Positions 9,268 to 17,859 of a stretch of DNA of 20,874 nucleotides are shown piece after piece; positions within the stretch are counted from its first letter, which is position 1; every line of letters begins with the position of its first letter. The stretch covers positions 30,354-51,227 of the forward strand of contig BQKZ01005210.1 of the NCBI GenBank assembly GCA_036244855.1, in the 5' to 3' direction. This DNA comes from Temnopleurus reevesii (lineage: Eukaryota; Echinodermata; Echinoidea; Temnopleuroida; Temnopleuridae). The notes below the pieces were generated by a model. It did not search any database and was not told the origin of the DNA. It saw only the letters and a list, made by a program, of their open reading frames with translations. Position numbers and translations under genes: made by a program.

Positions 9268-9445
9268 CAAAACCTAGTTTTTCCAGAAAAACCAGGTTTT
9301 TCATTGATAAACTAGGTTTTTCGACTGAAAAACTCAGTTTATCATCAAAAAACTAAGTTTATCGGCGATAAACCTAGTTTTTCGGTCGATAAACCAAGTT
9401 TTTCACTCGAAAAACTAGGTTTATCAGCGATAAACTAGGTTTTTC
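9268..9445. repeat. Array of nine ~20-bp palindromic units
   Basis: Nine units of the form GAWAAAC-(3-4 nt)-GTTTWTC follow each other with a period of 19-21 bp. Examples are GATAAACTAGGTTTTTC (units 3 and 9), GAAAAACCAGGTTTTTC (unit 2) and GATAAACCTAGTTTTTC (unit 6). Half-sites come in two versions, AAAAAC and ATAAAC. Within a unit the two arms usually carry different versions, whereas the right arm of one unit and the left arm of the next match perfectly at five of eight junctions (1/2, 3/4, 5/6, 7/8, 8/9). The spacers (CA, ATT, GACT, ATC, GGC, GGTC, ACTC, AGC) vary. This looks like a series of hairpins built around the spacers. Function unknown. Confidence 0.9.
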
Positions 9446-9653
9446 GCCTTAATGGAACATTTGGCGCGCCATACCCATCTGCATGAGCAGAAGGTTAAGA
9501 ATGTGTCTGTATGTATAATGTTCTTTGAGAAAAATTCCCATTATTAAGAAACAAATCCTAAGCAATCTTGATGCAACAAAAACCTGTGTATCCTTAACAA
9601 TCCTTTTTACCTACCACATACTATCAGCATGTTCATATGCAAGTAACTGCACT
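9446..9653. other. Spacer between palindrome array and hAT fragment
   Basis: No gene. A GGCGCGCC site at 9473-9480 follows the array. The end of the neighbouring hAT element should be here, but no terminal repeat is recognised. Confidence 0.35.
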
Positions 9654-10990
9654 TCATGCTTTAAGGCCTGATGTTGCTGCCTGTTTTGCTTTTCTGAGAA
9701 GTTCCTTGGTGTGCACAGTAGCATGGCATGGCCTGTCTCTTGATAACATGTCCATTCTTCTACTCATGAGGCTTCCTAGTGTTTTTGTTGACAGGCTTGA
9801 TGTGAACTCAGTCTTATTTTTGTTCACTATGCTGAATATTTGTTCACAATCAGCATTACTGTTATACATTGCATGAAGTATCTTTGATATCTTATCCAGT
9901 GTTGGGTAAGCAGCATTGCCAGTGGCAGGAGACTTTATTTTCAAAATTTCATGCCATACAGAGTCAACTCTCATGTCTGGTTTTGGGATATCATCCGATA
10001 GATCATCCACCTGAAACCGACAGAATTCATCTTCTAACAAGTTCTTTTCGTCCTCTGATACCAGCTGGGAGTACCTGAAGAGCCACTGGTTTAATCTTAT
10101 TTTAGTGCGCTTGGATACATCCAGTATTTCAGCATTCTGAAGAAATTCCTCTTCAAATGGAAAAGTACTTGCATGCAGATGAGTAGTAACTACACACACT
10201 GTTATAGAACTGCCTCAAGTTACACTTCTGCCCATAGTCAGTGATGTATTCCTCATCACTTTTCTGATTGATTTCATTCATGAAATCCACTTTGTACACT
10301 TTTGAATGAGCTGCAACAATTTCTGGTTTTACAAATCTAACTAAGAGTGACTTTAGTTGGTTGCACATCACCTAATACATTCTATGAATACATAGTTCAT
10401 CATTCTGCAAGATTAAGATACTGTCATCAAAGAGTGGAATGATGCCATTCAACAATAGACAGTACAGTTTAGTGTTAGGATCAGACATCATCATCACTAC
10501 ACGCTCAGGTTTAGAATCAACAGGTGTGGTTCTAATCACTCCTACATCATGAGGTTTTGTAGATGTTGTCTGCTTTGAAGCTGACTTGCCAGTTTGTTTT
10601 GATGCTAAAGGCTTTACAGGACCACTTGAACTCCCAGACATCACAAAGAAAGGGTTTGATCCTACAGTACCAGCATGTGAAATTCCCTTCTTGGAGCTAC
10701 ATGTATTGGCAGAATTCAAAGTTGATATTGCAGGACCGAAGGATGTTCCAGCCTTAGAAATGGACTGCTTGTTGCTTCTTGAAGTGTGTTTCAAAATCGT
10801 TGAGCCCTCCGTGACTAACGGAGAAATCGCTAGAGCAGCACTTGCAAAACACGTAATCATCTCCCAATTTGGAGCTTGTCAATACAGGATATGTTCGGGA
10901 GTAATCCGCACAATATTTCTGCAAAGCAGGTTTCTTCTTAAATTTGCTCATTGTGGCGTCCATTTTGAGTAAATTTCCGATGGCAATCAA
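9654..10990 (-). pseudogene. hAT transposase with N-terminal zinc finger, internally deleted
   Basis: A second, different hAT transposase. The likely start is the ATG of MSKFKKKPALQKY (near 10953). It leads to a C2H2-like zinc finger with VFCKCCSSDFSVSHGG and LNDFETH (near 10860-10790), which would bind transposon ends. A serine/threonine-rich linker follows in another frame (10790-10500). The frame then reads ERVVMMMS and NGIIPLFDDS (10500-10430), a TAG stop at 10374-10372, and NQLKSLLVRFVKPEIVAAH (10360-10300). The C-terminal dimerisation domain (10165-9654) includes VWHEILKIKS, YPTLDKISKILHAMYNSNAD and EQIFSIVNKNKTEF. Most of the catalytic core between the linker and PLFD is missing. Frame changes lie near 10790 and 10165. 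The protein is dead, but the ends of the coding region are well preserved. Confidence 0.85.
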
Positions 10991-11396
10991 AGTTCAGACT
11001 CCGCTCCAAGATAAACACGCAAGATGGTACCGAAAACTCACAACCAAGCGTCGATGGCGCAGCGTACGCGTTGCATGCAAGCACGAACCGGCATCCGGCG
11101 ATCCTGGTACTGCATGCCCATTTGCACAATGCTGTTATCCATTGTACATGTAAGCACATGCGAGTGGATTTTTTTTAACGTAGGGCAGTATAGTACGCGA
11201 GGGTATGTGGAAATGCGTCAGTATCGCGGAGAGTCTGTACAACGAGATTAGTACACATAACATATATATACTACGAAAAACAAGAATTCCTTCACAACAC
11301 ATGCGATATATGAGCAATTAGTCTTTAATTCAGCCGGTTTTAATATTTAATACTAAAAAAATCAGACAATCTTAATTTTATCACACAAAGTCGTAA
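10991..11396. other. No gene recognised; CpG-richer leader of the hAT
   Basis: Directly upstream of the hAT zinc-finger frame. The part 11020-11110 is richer in GC and CpG than the rest of the window and might be the element's 5' region. No terminal repeat found. Confidence 0.35.
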
Positions 11397-11433
11397 GGCG
11401 TAATTCACCATGAAAAATAGTAATAATTACGCC
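11397..11433. repeat. 9-bp inverted repeat beside RT breakpoint
   Basis: GGCGTAATT (11397-11405) and AATTACGCC (11425-11433) are exact reverse complements around a 19-base AT-rich loop, about 20 bases from where RT homology stops. They could be remnants of terminal repeats of a small insertion. Confidence 0.6.
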
Positions 11434-11454
11434 CAAATTGTAATAGTTGGCAGG

Positions 11455-12295
11455 TATGAAGGCCATCCAAAGCTTGTTGAAGCTTCTTCTGGAATATTTC
11501 TGTCGACACATTGAGACCGAAGGGTATTCGTTTCCAATGAATACGATATCTCCCGAACAGGGTGTTCATCGTTGTCAGGTAACTGCTTTCATCGTCAAGC
11601 TCGCAGTGGAGGTAGCCTGATCTCAAGTCAAACTTAGAGAAGACCTTAGCCTTTGATAGCTCTGGAAGGATATCTTCCATGACTGGTAATCTGTGGATCT
11701 TCCCTTGCAAGGCTTTGTTGAGAGGTCTTGGGTCAATGCAAAACCTTAGTTCATTTTTGTCTTTCTTCTCGGTCACGACAAGCCTACTGCACCATTGGGT
11801 TGGCTAGTCCATCCTTGACTCTCTGTTTCATCGCAACTGGTATCGGTTTTGCGTTACATTGGGTCGGAGCTACATCATCGCTTGTCACCAGCTTGACCTT
11901 GCCAGGTAGTTTTACTGGTGTGTCATCACCAAAGACGTCATTATAACTTTCCATGGTGTCTGCTCGACCGACAACACACACGCGGTTGAAGTTCTCATAG
12001 TGCATGTTCAGTATAATGTTCTCTTTGGTAATGCTGTCTGTGTTTGGGACGAGATTCTGGGGGATGACGTTCACACTGGCGCCTGAGTCAATCTGGAAGT
12101 TGACGTGCTTCTTGTCGATCAACATCTCTGCAAACAGTCCTTTACTTGGTTTAGTCCCTGTCGCGTAGACATCAATTGCCACAAAGTTCACTGATTCTGT
12201 CTCAGACTCCGACCGGGTGACTGCTGGGTCATCAGCCTCTACCTTGTGAATCTGTCTCTTTGGTTTTGACTTAAAGTCCTTCTTACAACATGACG
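11455..12295 (-). pseudogene. Gypsy gag tail, protease and partial RT
   Basis: Minus strand, in order: a basic gag tail CKKDFKSKPKRQIHKVEADD (12285-12230), an aspartic protease with the active site FQIDSGASVNVIP (near 12095-12060), a jump from the middle of protease to YNDVFGDDT (near 11945) which begins the RT region, then PVAMKQRVKDGL, a deletion with frame change near 11795, and PTQWCSRLVVTEKKDKNELR followed by FCIDPRPLNKAL, FSKFDLRSGYLHCELDDESS and IPFGLNVSTEIFQKKLQQAL. Homology ends at about 11455, just before the catalytic YxDD loop would appear, so the polymerase is truncated and inactive. RNase H and integrase are missing here. It begins abruptly within a hAT-like exon at about 12296. 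Confidence 0.9.
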
Positions 12296-12481
12296 AGCGT
12301 AGCCTGCTTTTTTTGTAAGATGGTAAGAGTCAGAGAGTTTTTGATCTTTGTGTGTGAAGTCCATCCAAGACCATTTCCATGGATTATTAACCAGTGGATC
12401 CTGCTTATCTTCTTCCAATGATTTTGTATTAGTCTCGCATTTGCAGACCCTTAAAGTAATAAGTTGTCTTTGGGCAATCAT
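12296..12481 (-). pseudogene. hAT N-terminal (KWSW/BED-type) exon fragment
   Basis: The minus-strand frame reads NNPWKWSWMDFTHKDQKL then SYHLTKKAGYA, resembling the start of a group of hAT/zinc-finger transposases where a KWSWL block precedes a C2H2/BED-type finger (GYAxC..C). The finger itself is missing because at GYA the sequence runs straight into a Gypsy gag tail, giving a chimeric open frame (12481-12239). The family similarity is my recognition and moderate in strength. Confidence 0.5.
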
Positions 12482-12482
12482 A

Positions 12483-12751
12483 ACGCAGATTTTTTCAATG
12501 AAGAAAGTTGTGGAAACGCGGAACTCTCACATCCCTGTAATAAGCTTTTCGCATCAAATTTACATTTAAATTAAATTTAGTTACATAGCATAACATAACA
12601 TAGTCCTGGACACTCACCAGTCCACCCACTGGGTTATGTGACTCTACGGAACATTGAAGAGCAGCACTAAATCACAGATCGACTGGAGCCTAAGAATGAA
12701 AGATTATATACATAGCAATTAATCAATCTTCACAACATATTTGCAAAAAAA
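12483..12751. repeat. 269-bp dispersed repeat, copy 1
   Basis: Starts ACGCAGATTTTTTC and ends TTTGCAAAAAAA. It matches 12962-13230 over the full 269 bases with no gaps and about six substitutions by eye (near 98% identity). It contains TAACATAACATA short repeats and ends in an A-run, like a SINE tail. No terminal inverted repeats or LTR-like TG/CA ends. An ambiguous base (n) sits at 12752, directly at its right end. Confidence 0.9.
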
Positions 12752-12959
12752 NTCCCGTCAGTTGCCATGCTAAATGGAGATACCTTGATGATGTTCACAG
12801 TGTGTTTCATTGTATCCTTTCCAAGAGTATGCGCGATGTAAGAAGTCGTAGTACGTCCACAAGCATACTTCTTGGCTATGTCTGAATCCGGAAACATCCT
12901 TCAGAACAGTTTCCCACAATGGTCAGCAACAGTCAGTGGTAAATTGTGTTCAACAATAC
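12752..12959 (-). pseudogene. hAT transposase middle exon (MFPDSDIAKKY)
   Basis: The minus strand reads VEHNLPLTVADHCGKLF, a TGA, then RMFPDSDIAKKYACGRTTTS and KVSPFSMATDG. This is the block of hAT transposases that precedes the first catalytic aspartate (the D in the sPFs.atDgs motif). The stop lies where the family usually has arginine, consistent with a CGA-to-TGA change. The block is about 69 codons and is squeezed between the two copies of the 269-bp repeat. It belongs to a protein region downstream of the KWSW fragment but lies upstream of it on the minus strand, so the two cannot be consecutive parts of one unrearranged copy. Confidence 0.8.
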
Positions 12960-12961
12960 TG

Positions 12962-13230
12962 ACGCAGATTTTTTCAATGAAGAAAGTTGTGGAAACGCGG
13001 AACTCTCACATCCCTGTAATAAGCTCTTCGCATCAAGTTTACATTTAGATTAAATTGAGTTACATAACATAACATAACATAGTCCTGGACACTCACCAGT
13101 CCACCCACTGGGTTATGTGACTCTACGGAACATTGAAGAGCAACACTAAATCACAGATCGACTGGAGCCTAAGAATGAAAGATTATATACATAGCAATTA
13201 ATCAATCTTCACAACATATTTGCAAAAAAA
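12962..13230. repeat. 269-bp dispersed repeat, copy 2
   Basis: Same length and orientation as copy 1 at 12483-12751, offset 479 bp. Flanks on both sides differ from those of copy 1, so this is not a simple tandem duplication of a longer unit. Confidence 0.9.
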
Positions 13231-13309
13231 CATGTCAAAACTTCTACTCTATTTAACAAATAAAATAGTGTAATTCGATTGTCAATAAAACAGTATGTAT
13301 ACAAGACTT

Positions 13310-13530
13310 ACCCTGAATATGACCAATATACCCATCATAGCCATCAATCTTGACTAGAGCTCGGACATAACACTCAAGGTACCTCTGTGGTAGTTACACC
13401 AACGAATCTCACCGATATGCCAATAATATCCCAATGAGCACTTCTAACTGAAGGTGAAAAACATCAGAAGGAATGATAGAGGCTTCAGCACCTGTGTCCA
13501 AAACACAACCCAGCTAACTCACTGTCGGAC
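13310..13530 (-). pseudogene. LTR-element aspartic protease fragment
   Basis: Minus strand carries CVLDTGAEASIIPSDVFHL with the catalytic DTGA at 13498-13487. After two frame changes come RFVGVTTTEVP and then ECYVRALVKIDGYDGYIGHI, the second half of a retropepsin-like fold. It would cut the element's polyprotein. The sequence stops at about 13310 with no RT after it. It lies downstream of, and in the same sense as, the gag at 13721-14360. Confidence 0.8.
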
Positions 13531-13720
13531 TTGGAGAAATCCAATATTCTTCCAGGCTGGTCCATGCTGACAAGCTTTTGCCCTCTCCATCACTTTTTCT
13601 AATGATATTTCTCACCTCTGAAACTTGATGACTCGGAGAAGCCATGGTCGACACAAAAAATTTATTCTGTTGACTGACCACTACTGTTTTACCCTCAACA
13701 GTAGAGGAAACTAGTTTCCT

Positions 13721-14360
13721 GATTGTTGAGAGGCATCCGCTTCTTTAGGGCAGTCCTTCTTGAAATGGCCCTTCTGCCCACAGCCATAGCACTGCAGGTG
13801 CTCCATAGCCTTCCTTCTTGAAGCCCTTTGCCTCTTCAGTGCGGTTACATCCCATTTAAGCCTGGTCAGGTCCTCCAGTATGGACTGCTGTTACTTTAAC
13901 ACCTCCTTCAAGGTGGATTCGCAAGAGATCATATTGGCGGACATCATCCCAATTTCTATCTCTGCCTGCCTTGCCAGGAATCATTGAGTAGATGAGGATG
14001 ACTCTTGGAATAGACTAAGGGCCTCTTGTCTGACCACCTCAAACGACTTCCCTTGCAACTGTATATGCGCCGTAGATCTCTCTTAACTGTGGCGTCACGA
14101 GCGCCTGTCACAAACCTTTTGGTTAGGGCTTGATCTCTGAGGTGGTTTAGGGTGGACGAGTCTTTAGAAGTGGCTGTAGACTTCCATTTTGGGATTTAAG
14201 TGCAAAGGAGGGCCCTACTAAAATAGCACAGGGATTCTCCTTCGCACTGTACCCTATTATTGAATTGGCGGCTAGGGCCAACAAATCTTCTGGGTAACCA
14301 TAACAGAGCTTTAGGGACGCCACTAGCTCTGAATAGCCCTTACGTTTTTCGTCCAGCCAC
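13721..14360 (-). pseudogene. LTR-element gag with CCHC zinc knuckle
   Basis: A gag gene of a different family from the one at 1-778. The minus strand reads LDEKRKGYSELVASLKLCYG (14357-14298), then after frame breaks LRDQALTKRFVTGARDATVK (14143-14084), GKSFEVVRQEALSLFQESSS, a stop near 13985, further in-frame residues with one more stop near 13890, and a canonical C-x2-C-x4-H-x4-C knuckle CYGCGQKGHFKKDC (13791-13750). It ends at the TAG 13723-13721. The part between 14290 and 14160 does not match gag well. The knuckle binds RNA in intact elements. Confidence 0.8.
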
Positions 14361-14815
14361 AGAACCTTGGAAAATGATCAAACAACAGTTACGCTTTTTT
14401 GTTCTCACCAGGGCTCTGGTGAGAGGCGGTCTCCTTAAATTCTCCCTATAGCATATAGCTCTCCGCATCTGAATACCTGCAGCGCACTAGTTATTTTGGC
14501 CCAAATTCTTGGCACAGGTACTTCCGGTAACATTCGTGCATTCTCAAAAGTCTATAGGCTTTCTAAAGTAAACTTCGTCAGCAACTTATAGTGTAATATT
14601 TTTTCATCATTGTGAATAAAAGCATCATTTTAAATAATTTTCTTTAATATCTGCAATCATTTGTTATATGGGTTTCTTTTGCGAATCGGCCCAATGCTGG
14701 GCTTCTGACGCAAAACGAAGAAATTACGCTAAATACACATGGATATAAATTTCGTAGATAGTATACAGTGAAATCAAGATGAATCCTGGAAGTGAGCGTG
14801 CCAAAGCCAAAGTGC
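14361..14815. other. No gene recognised upstream of gag
   Basis: Contains a perfect 8-bp hairpin CTCACCAG-GGCT-CTGGTGAG at 14404-14423. Otherwise AT-rich with no coding homology. It may include the leader of the gag element, but no LTR or primer site was found. Confidence 0.35.
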
Positions 14816-14854
14816 GTGATATCGATATCACAAGGTGATATCGGGTGATATCGG
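14816..14854. repeat. GTGATATC palindrome and tandem repeat
   Basis: GTGATATCGATATCAC (14816-14831) is a perfect 16-base palindrome. It is followed by two abutting copies of GTGATATCGG (14835-14844 and 14845-14854). The octamer thus occurs four times in 39 bases, counting both strands. Confidence 0.85.
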
Positions 14855-15179
14855 CTATATGCGATAGGGAGAATTCTTCCATCCATGCACCTGGTTGCTG
14901 AGGCACCCAAGGAACTTGATAAGCCGACTCTGTGAAATACTCTGCAGTCCCATAGACCTTCGAAGTAAACGGCTCAGGAGATCCATATCCGAGGTCTGGG
15001 TTGATGTTTCTACACTCGAGCGCTGTTGTCCAAGAGCACTTCTGAACGAGTGGGGGGAGGGTGTGGGAAGGGGGTGTCCCCACTCTCACGGTAGGGACTT
15101 TTTTATTGAGGCAATTTCATGCATCTTTTGATTCATTTTTCACATGAAATAAATAAATCAAGATATGTAAAAAGCGGTC
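14855..15179. other. Possible non-autonomous hAT-like fragment
   Basis: 15049-15118 has a G-rich run, a GGGGGTGTCCCCACTCTCAC block and GGGACTTTTTTATTGAGGCA. This resembles the G-run and subterminal region often found near hAT-like ends in marine invertebrates. Terminal repeats and target duplications were not found, so the assignment is weak. Confidence 0.25.
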
Positions 15180-15688
15180 CCTTTCCAGCTCATCTTTATA
15201 CTGGTCTCGAATGGTTCTTTGTACATTGCTATTTTATGCACTCTTGCATCTTGGATGTGATTTAGTTCACTATCACTTTCTGTCTGATCTTTTTCCTCAC
15301 CATCTGAATGGTGCACTGCTTTGCTTTTCGATTGAAACTGCCTAACCTTTTGAAATTGGCTCTGTGTATGTCCTAGCTTTCAACAGCGAAAGCATTTACT
15401 GTCTTTAAATTTGCAGGCTGATGGTGCATGGTCTCCTGGACAACATCTCCAACACTTAGTATTATTTGGAGTGTCCTTGTGCTGCTGCCTTTCTACTATG
15501 TCACGCTCGGTAGGTTTATAGGCCTCCTCTCTTTTTTACCCCAAACTACACAGGGCACAATGTCTTTGCTCAGAACTTTGAAATTTTTAACATCACGGTT
15601 GGCTACATCCATTGCTCTTGCAATATGCAACGCACTCTCAAACGTCAAATCACGGTCACTGAGCCGTTTGCACTTGTTTCACCGGTTC
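15180..15688 (-). pseudogene. Gypsy gag C-terminal part with two zinc knuckles
   Basis: Minus strand: KRLSDRDLTFESALHIARAM (15680-15620) matches the end of the Gypsy capsid region. After two stops and a frame change near 15500 come two knuckles: CWRCCPGDHAPSAC (C-x2-C-x4-H-x4-C, intact) and CFRC-stop-KLGHTQSQF, where a TGA replaces the glycine codon and the last cysteine is phenylalanine. A tail with SDSELNHIQDARVHKIAM follows, then YKEPFETSIKM as if entering protease, and homology stops near 15180. It is joined head-on to an integrase fragment at about 15690. Confidence 0.8.
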
Positions 15689-15689
15689 A

Positions 15690-16165
15690 AGAAAATCTAA
15701 TGCAACATCTTCCCATGGATGTGTAGGCAAATGAGTACTACTAACAGGTTCAGGTAGGTCAAGCCTGTCAGTAATCTGGCAAAAATGGCAGGATCTGACA
15801 TAGCGTTCAACATCTTGTTCCATCCTGGGCCACCAGACCTTTGTGCAAAGATTTTGCTTAGTCCCCACAAAACCAAGATGTCCTTCATGGGCTAATGCTA
15901 TCATCATCAGCCGAAGCTTCTCAGAAATAACAATCCTGTTACCCCGAAGCACACATTTCCCAATGATGCACAGTTCATCTCGAATTGCTGCATAATTTGT
16001 TTTGCTGTCAGCCCAGTCTCCAGTCGTGATCGCTTTTGAACATTCTGCAGTTCTGGATCAGTTTCAGATTCCTCCTCAATCTCTCGAGTCAGTATGGCCC
16101 TTGGAGTAGCATTGACAGCAACAAACCGCACACAACTCTCCGCTTCACTACACATATTTGAAGCA
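15690..16165 (-). pseudogene. Gypsy RNase H/integrase linker and integrase N-terminus
   Basis: Minus strand: CVRFVAVNATPRAILTREI and EEESETDPELQNV (16145-16045) match the region between RNase H and integrase. A frame change in an A-run near 16043 leads to GDWADSKTNYAAIRDELC, VLRGNRIVISEKLR, and the HHCC zinc-binding domain with LAHEGHLGFVGTKQNL and KVWWPRMEQDVERYVRSCHF (CHFC). The start of the catalytic core, PWEDVALDFLEP, follows, and at about 15690 the sequence switches to a gag fragment. The catalytic D of ALDF is present, but the rest of the core is missing. Confidence 0.85.
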
Positions 16166-16693
16166 AGAGATTCACAAATTATAATAATGTGTGGTTTGCG
16201 GGAAGAATGGGCAAAAAGTGAAAAAATGAACTCTCCTAAAAGCTGTAAAAATGCGCTATTGGAACTGGTACATGTATTTGACAGGACAGCATTTCTATTG
16301 TGTGGGACTGTACAGACTATACGGCAACTTAGCATACGATGGTACTCACAGGTCAAAACAAATGTTTAGCATAACAACTGATTTTCCTTCTGATCAATCC
16401 TAATTACTTTGTTGGAGGGGGTGTTGCGCCTCTCCAACTATTTGTCATGGAGGACAGACATTAAGGAGGACAAGGACTCTACGGTTGCGTTTTAGTTCGT
16501 CTTTAATTCCAAAGATCGGGAGATCCCCTAGTATGGTTACAGAGTGTAAATAAAATTTGCCGAACACCTAGCGGTGACACATCTTGTAGCGTACCCCGTC
16601 AGGGATATTTAGCCTCCCTGCGTAATCCCTAAATGCTAAAAAGGCCGTGCTTGGCTGGGCTCACAAGGAATGACCTCCTCTGGTGCTGGTCTA
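16166..16693. other. No gene recognised; small inverted repeats
   Basis: TTGGAG and CTCCAA flank a G-rich loop at about 16412-16440, next to TGTTGGAGG, which could be an LTR edge. AATAAA occurs on the plus strand near 16550. I cannot define an element. Confidence 0.3.
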
Positions 16694-16753
16694 TGCTGAT
16701 GTGGTGAAGTGTCGGGATTAAGGCGTTTCCCCCGACATTTCACCAAATCAGCA
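16694..16753. repeat. Long hairpin, 23-nt arms, 14-nt loop
   Basis: The left arm 16694-16716 (TGCTGATGTGG...TGTCGGG) and right arm 16731-16753 (CCCGACATTT...ATCAGCA) are complementary at 21 of 23 positions, with a 14-base loop. Complementarity resumes weakly outside with CTCTGG at about 16677 and CCAGAG at 16757. It may be the core of a foldback element or a structured RNA. It is not a canonical terminator or tRNA. Confidence 0.85.
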
Positions 16754-17091
16754 CAGCCAGAGATAACCGTGCGCGGTCACAAAGTAACGCGTGCTAAAAA
16801 ATATCATTTTGTGACCTTTGGAGCAAATAAATAAAATATCTGAATCTGGCATAAATATGAGTTCCCTAAACGCAAAGCAATAAGAGGGGAAAACAAGCTT
16901 TTTATCGTAAAGATGCGAAATCAAGCTTTCAAACGAAAAGTAGTTCTTACTACAAAATTTGCATAAAACCAATCTAAATCCGCGCCGTCACGAACTATCG
17001 GCCATAAAAATACTCTGCCAAAATGAGAAGTTTCGGTCTTTGACGCTACAACTTTGTCCGCATGAATCTCGTCTACAGATGTGTTAAAAAA
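16754..17091 (-). other. Probable LTR-element leader, no gag recognised
   Basis: This lies just downstream of a primer-binding site. Two short minus-strand open frames (17109-16921 and 16972-16748) have no recognisable domain. Consistent with an untranslated leader or decayed gag start. Confidence 0.3.
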
Positions 17092-17108
17092 TCCCACCTC
17101 TGACACCA
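17092..17108 (-). other. Primer-binding site (tRNA-Leu type)
   Basis: Minus strand TGGTGTCAGAGGTGGGA. A primer site complementary to animal tRNA-Leu 3' ends (CCCACTCCTGACA plus CCA) would read TGGTGTCAGGAGTGGG, so this differs by two neighbouring bases. Many Gypsy elements use this primer. Upstream, the minus strand ends CCTGACCACA plus ATA, an acceptable LTR edge. The LTR itself is cut short by the Merlin fragment at 17176. Confidence 0.55.
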
Positions 17109-17111
17109 TAT

Positions 17112-17175
17112 TGTGGTCAGGAATGATGACAATTGGAGAGGTATTTAATGTTCAGAGATCCATGTTTTAATCTGT
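17112..17175 (-). repeat. Truncated LTR remnant
   Basis: About 64 bases between the primer-binding site and the transposase fragment. The minus strand ends in CCTGACCACA, a plausible LTR 3' end. The rest is lost or replaced. No promoter signals can be assigned. Confidence 0.3.
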
Positions 17176-17612
17176 CTAGTTTTTCACTTTGGTATCGATA
17201 CTTGTGAACAGGATATCACAATGAAGTCTGCTAACAGCCACCACTTGATTCCTCCAAATGATCTCACTCAAACGACCCTTGAAATTGTTCACGCTGGTAC
17301 CATTTATCTTGCAAAAATGATCTTTTGCGATCTTCCAGCTTCCTTCAATTGTATTGGTGTGTACTACTGTCTCATGGTCAGTAAATTCCTCCTGGTAGAT
17401 TTGGACAAAGGAGTGCTTGTGTTCAACAGTAAAATGTTGGTATCTTCGCTCGTTCAAGGACGTGTAGGCCTCCAACCACCTGTGTAGATTGTAGATCCCT
17501 TTTCTACATGTCACTCAATGATGGGCAGCAGAGTCTGCTCATCCCTGCTATCTATGAGATATAGAATGATGCGATCTCCTCTCCACCATACCTACAACCC
17601 ACACTTTTTAAA
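17176..17612 (-). pseudogene. Merlin/IS1595-like (ISXO2) DDE transposase fragment
   Basis: The minus strand reads VWVVGMVER (near 17610-17584), then in another frame DRIILYLIDSRDEQTLLPII, a TGA, HVEKGSTIYTG, then after a further shift near 17480 WLEAYTSLNERRYQHFTVEH and HSFV, and finally HTNTIEGSWKIAKDHFCKIN and LSEIIWRNQV. This order matches the DDE domain of the IS1595/ISXO2 superfamily (Merlin in animals): HTN.IE..W...K is the hallmark near the last catalytic residue. The N-terminal zinc ribbon and helix-turn-helix are missing, and three lesions are present. Its upstream edge touches a copy of a helicase-gene intron/exon boundary at 17628. Confidence 0.8.
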
Positions 17613-17627
17613 GCCTCTCGCATCCCA

Positions 17628-17684
17628 GCGGTCTTGTGATCTGGAACCTGCAAATTGAGAGATTTCAGAATAAAAAATCAAGAA
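17628..17684. repeat. Duplicated intron/exon boundary, copy A
   Basis: About 57 bases starting GCGGTCTTGTGATCTGGAAC. On the minus strand this is an intron end (AATTTGCAG) followed at 17647 by GTTCCAGATCACAAGACC. It closely matches 17996-18051. In this copy the exon start (VPDHKTA) runs into the transposase fragment. Confidence 0.8.
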
Positions 17685-17859
17685 TCTCTCTCATTTAGGC
17701 GTGAACTGCTATTGAAAACGATTCAGTGTACAAGAAATTGTATATACCCCCCTCCCCCTCAAAGTCAAATGTCAAGAAAATATTAGTAAATATTACCGAT
17801 GTTGCCACTGTTATGCACAAATCACAAGCTGATATAGTTCCTGGAATTCCAATTCGCTT

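Noticed and set aside
9268..9445. Reading the palindromic array as a CRISPR array
   Set aside because: Spacers are 2-4 bases, repeats vary, and the context is an animal genome.
11024..11251. Plus-strand open frames in the CpG-richer stretch
   Set aside because: Overlapping short frames on both strands, no homology, and a position upstream of the hAT transposase suggest leader sequence.
14724..15089. 121-residue minus-strand frame
   Set aside because: It runs through low-complexity G/C-rich transposon-like sequence and has no recognisable domain.
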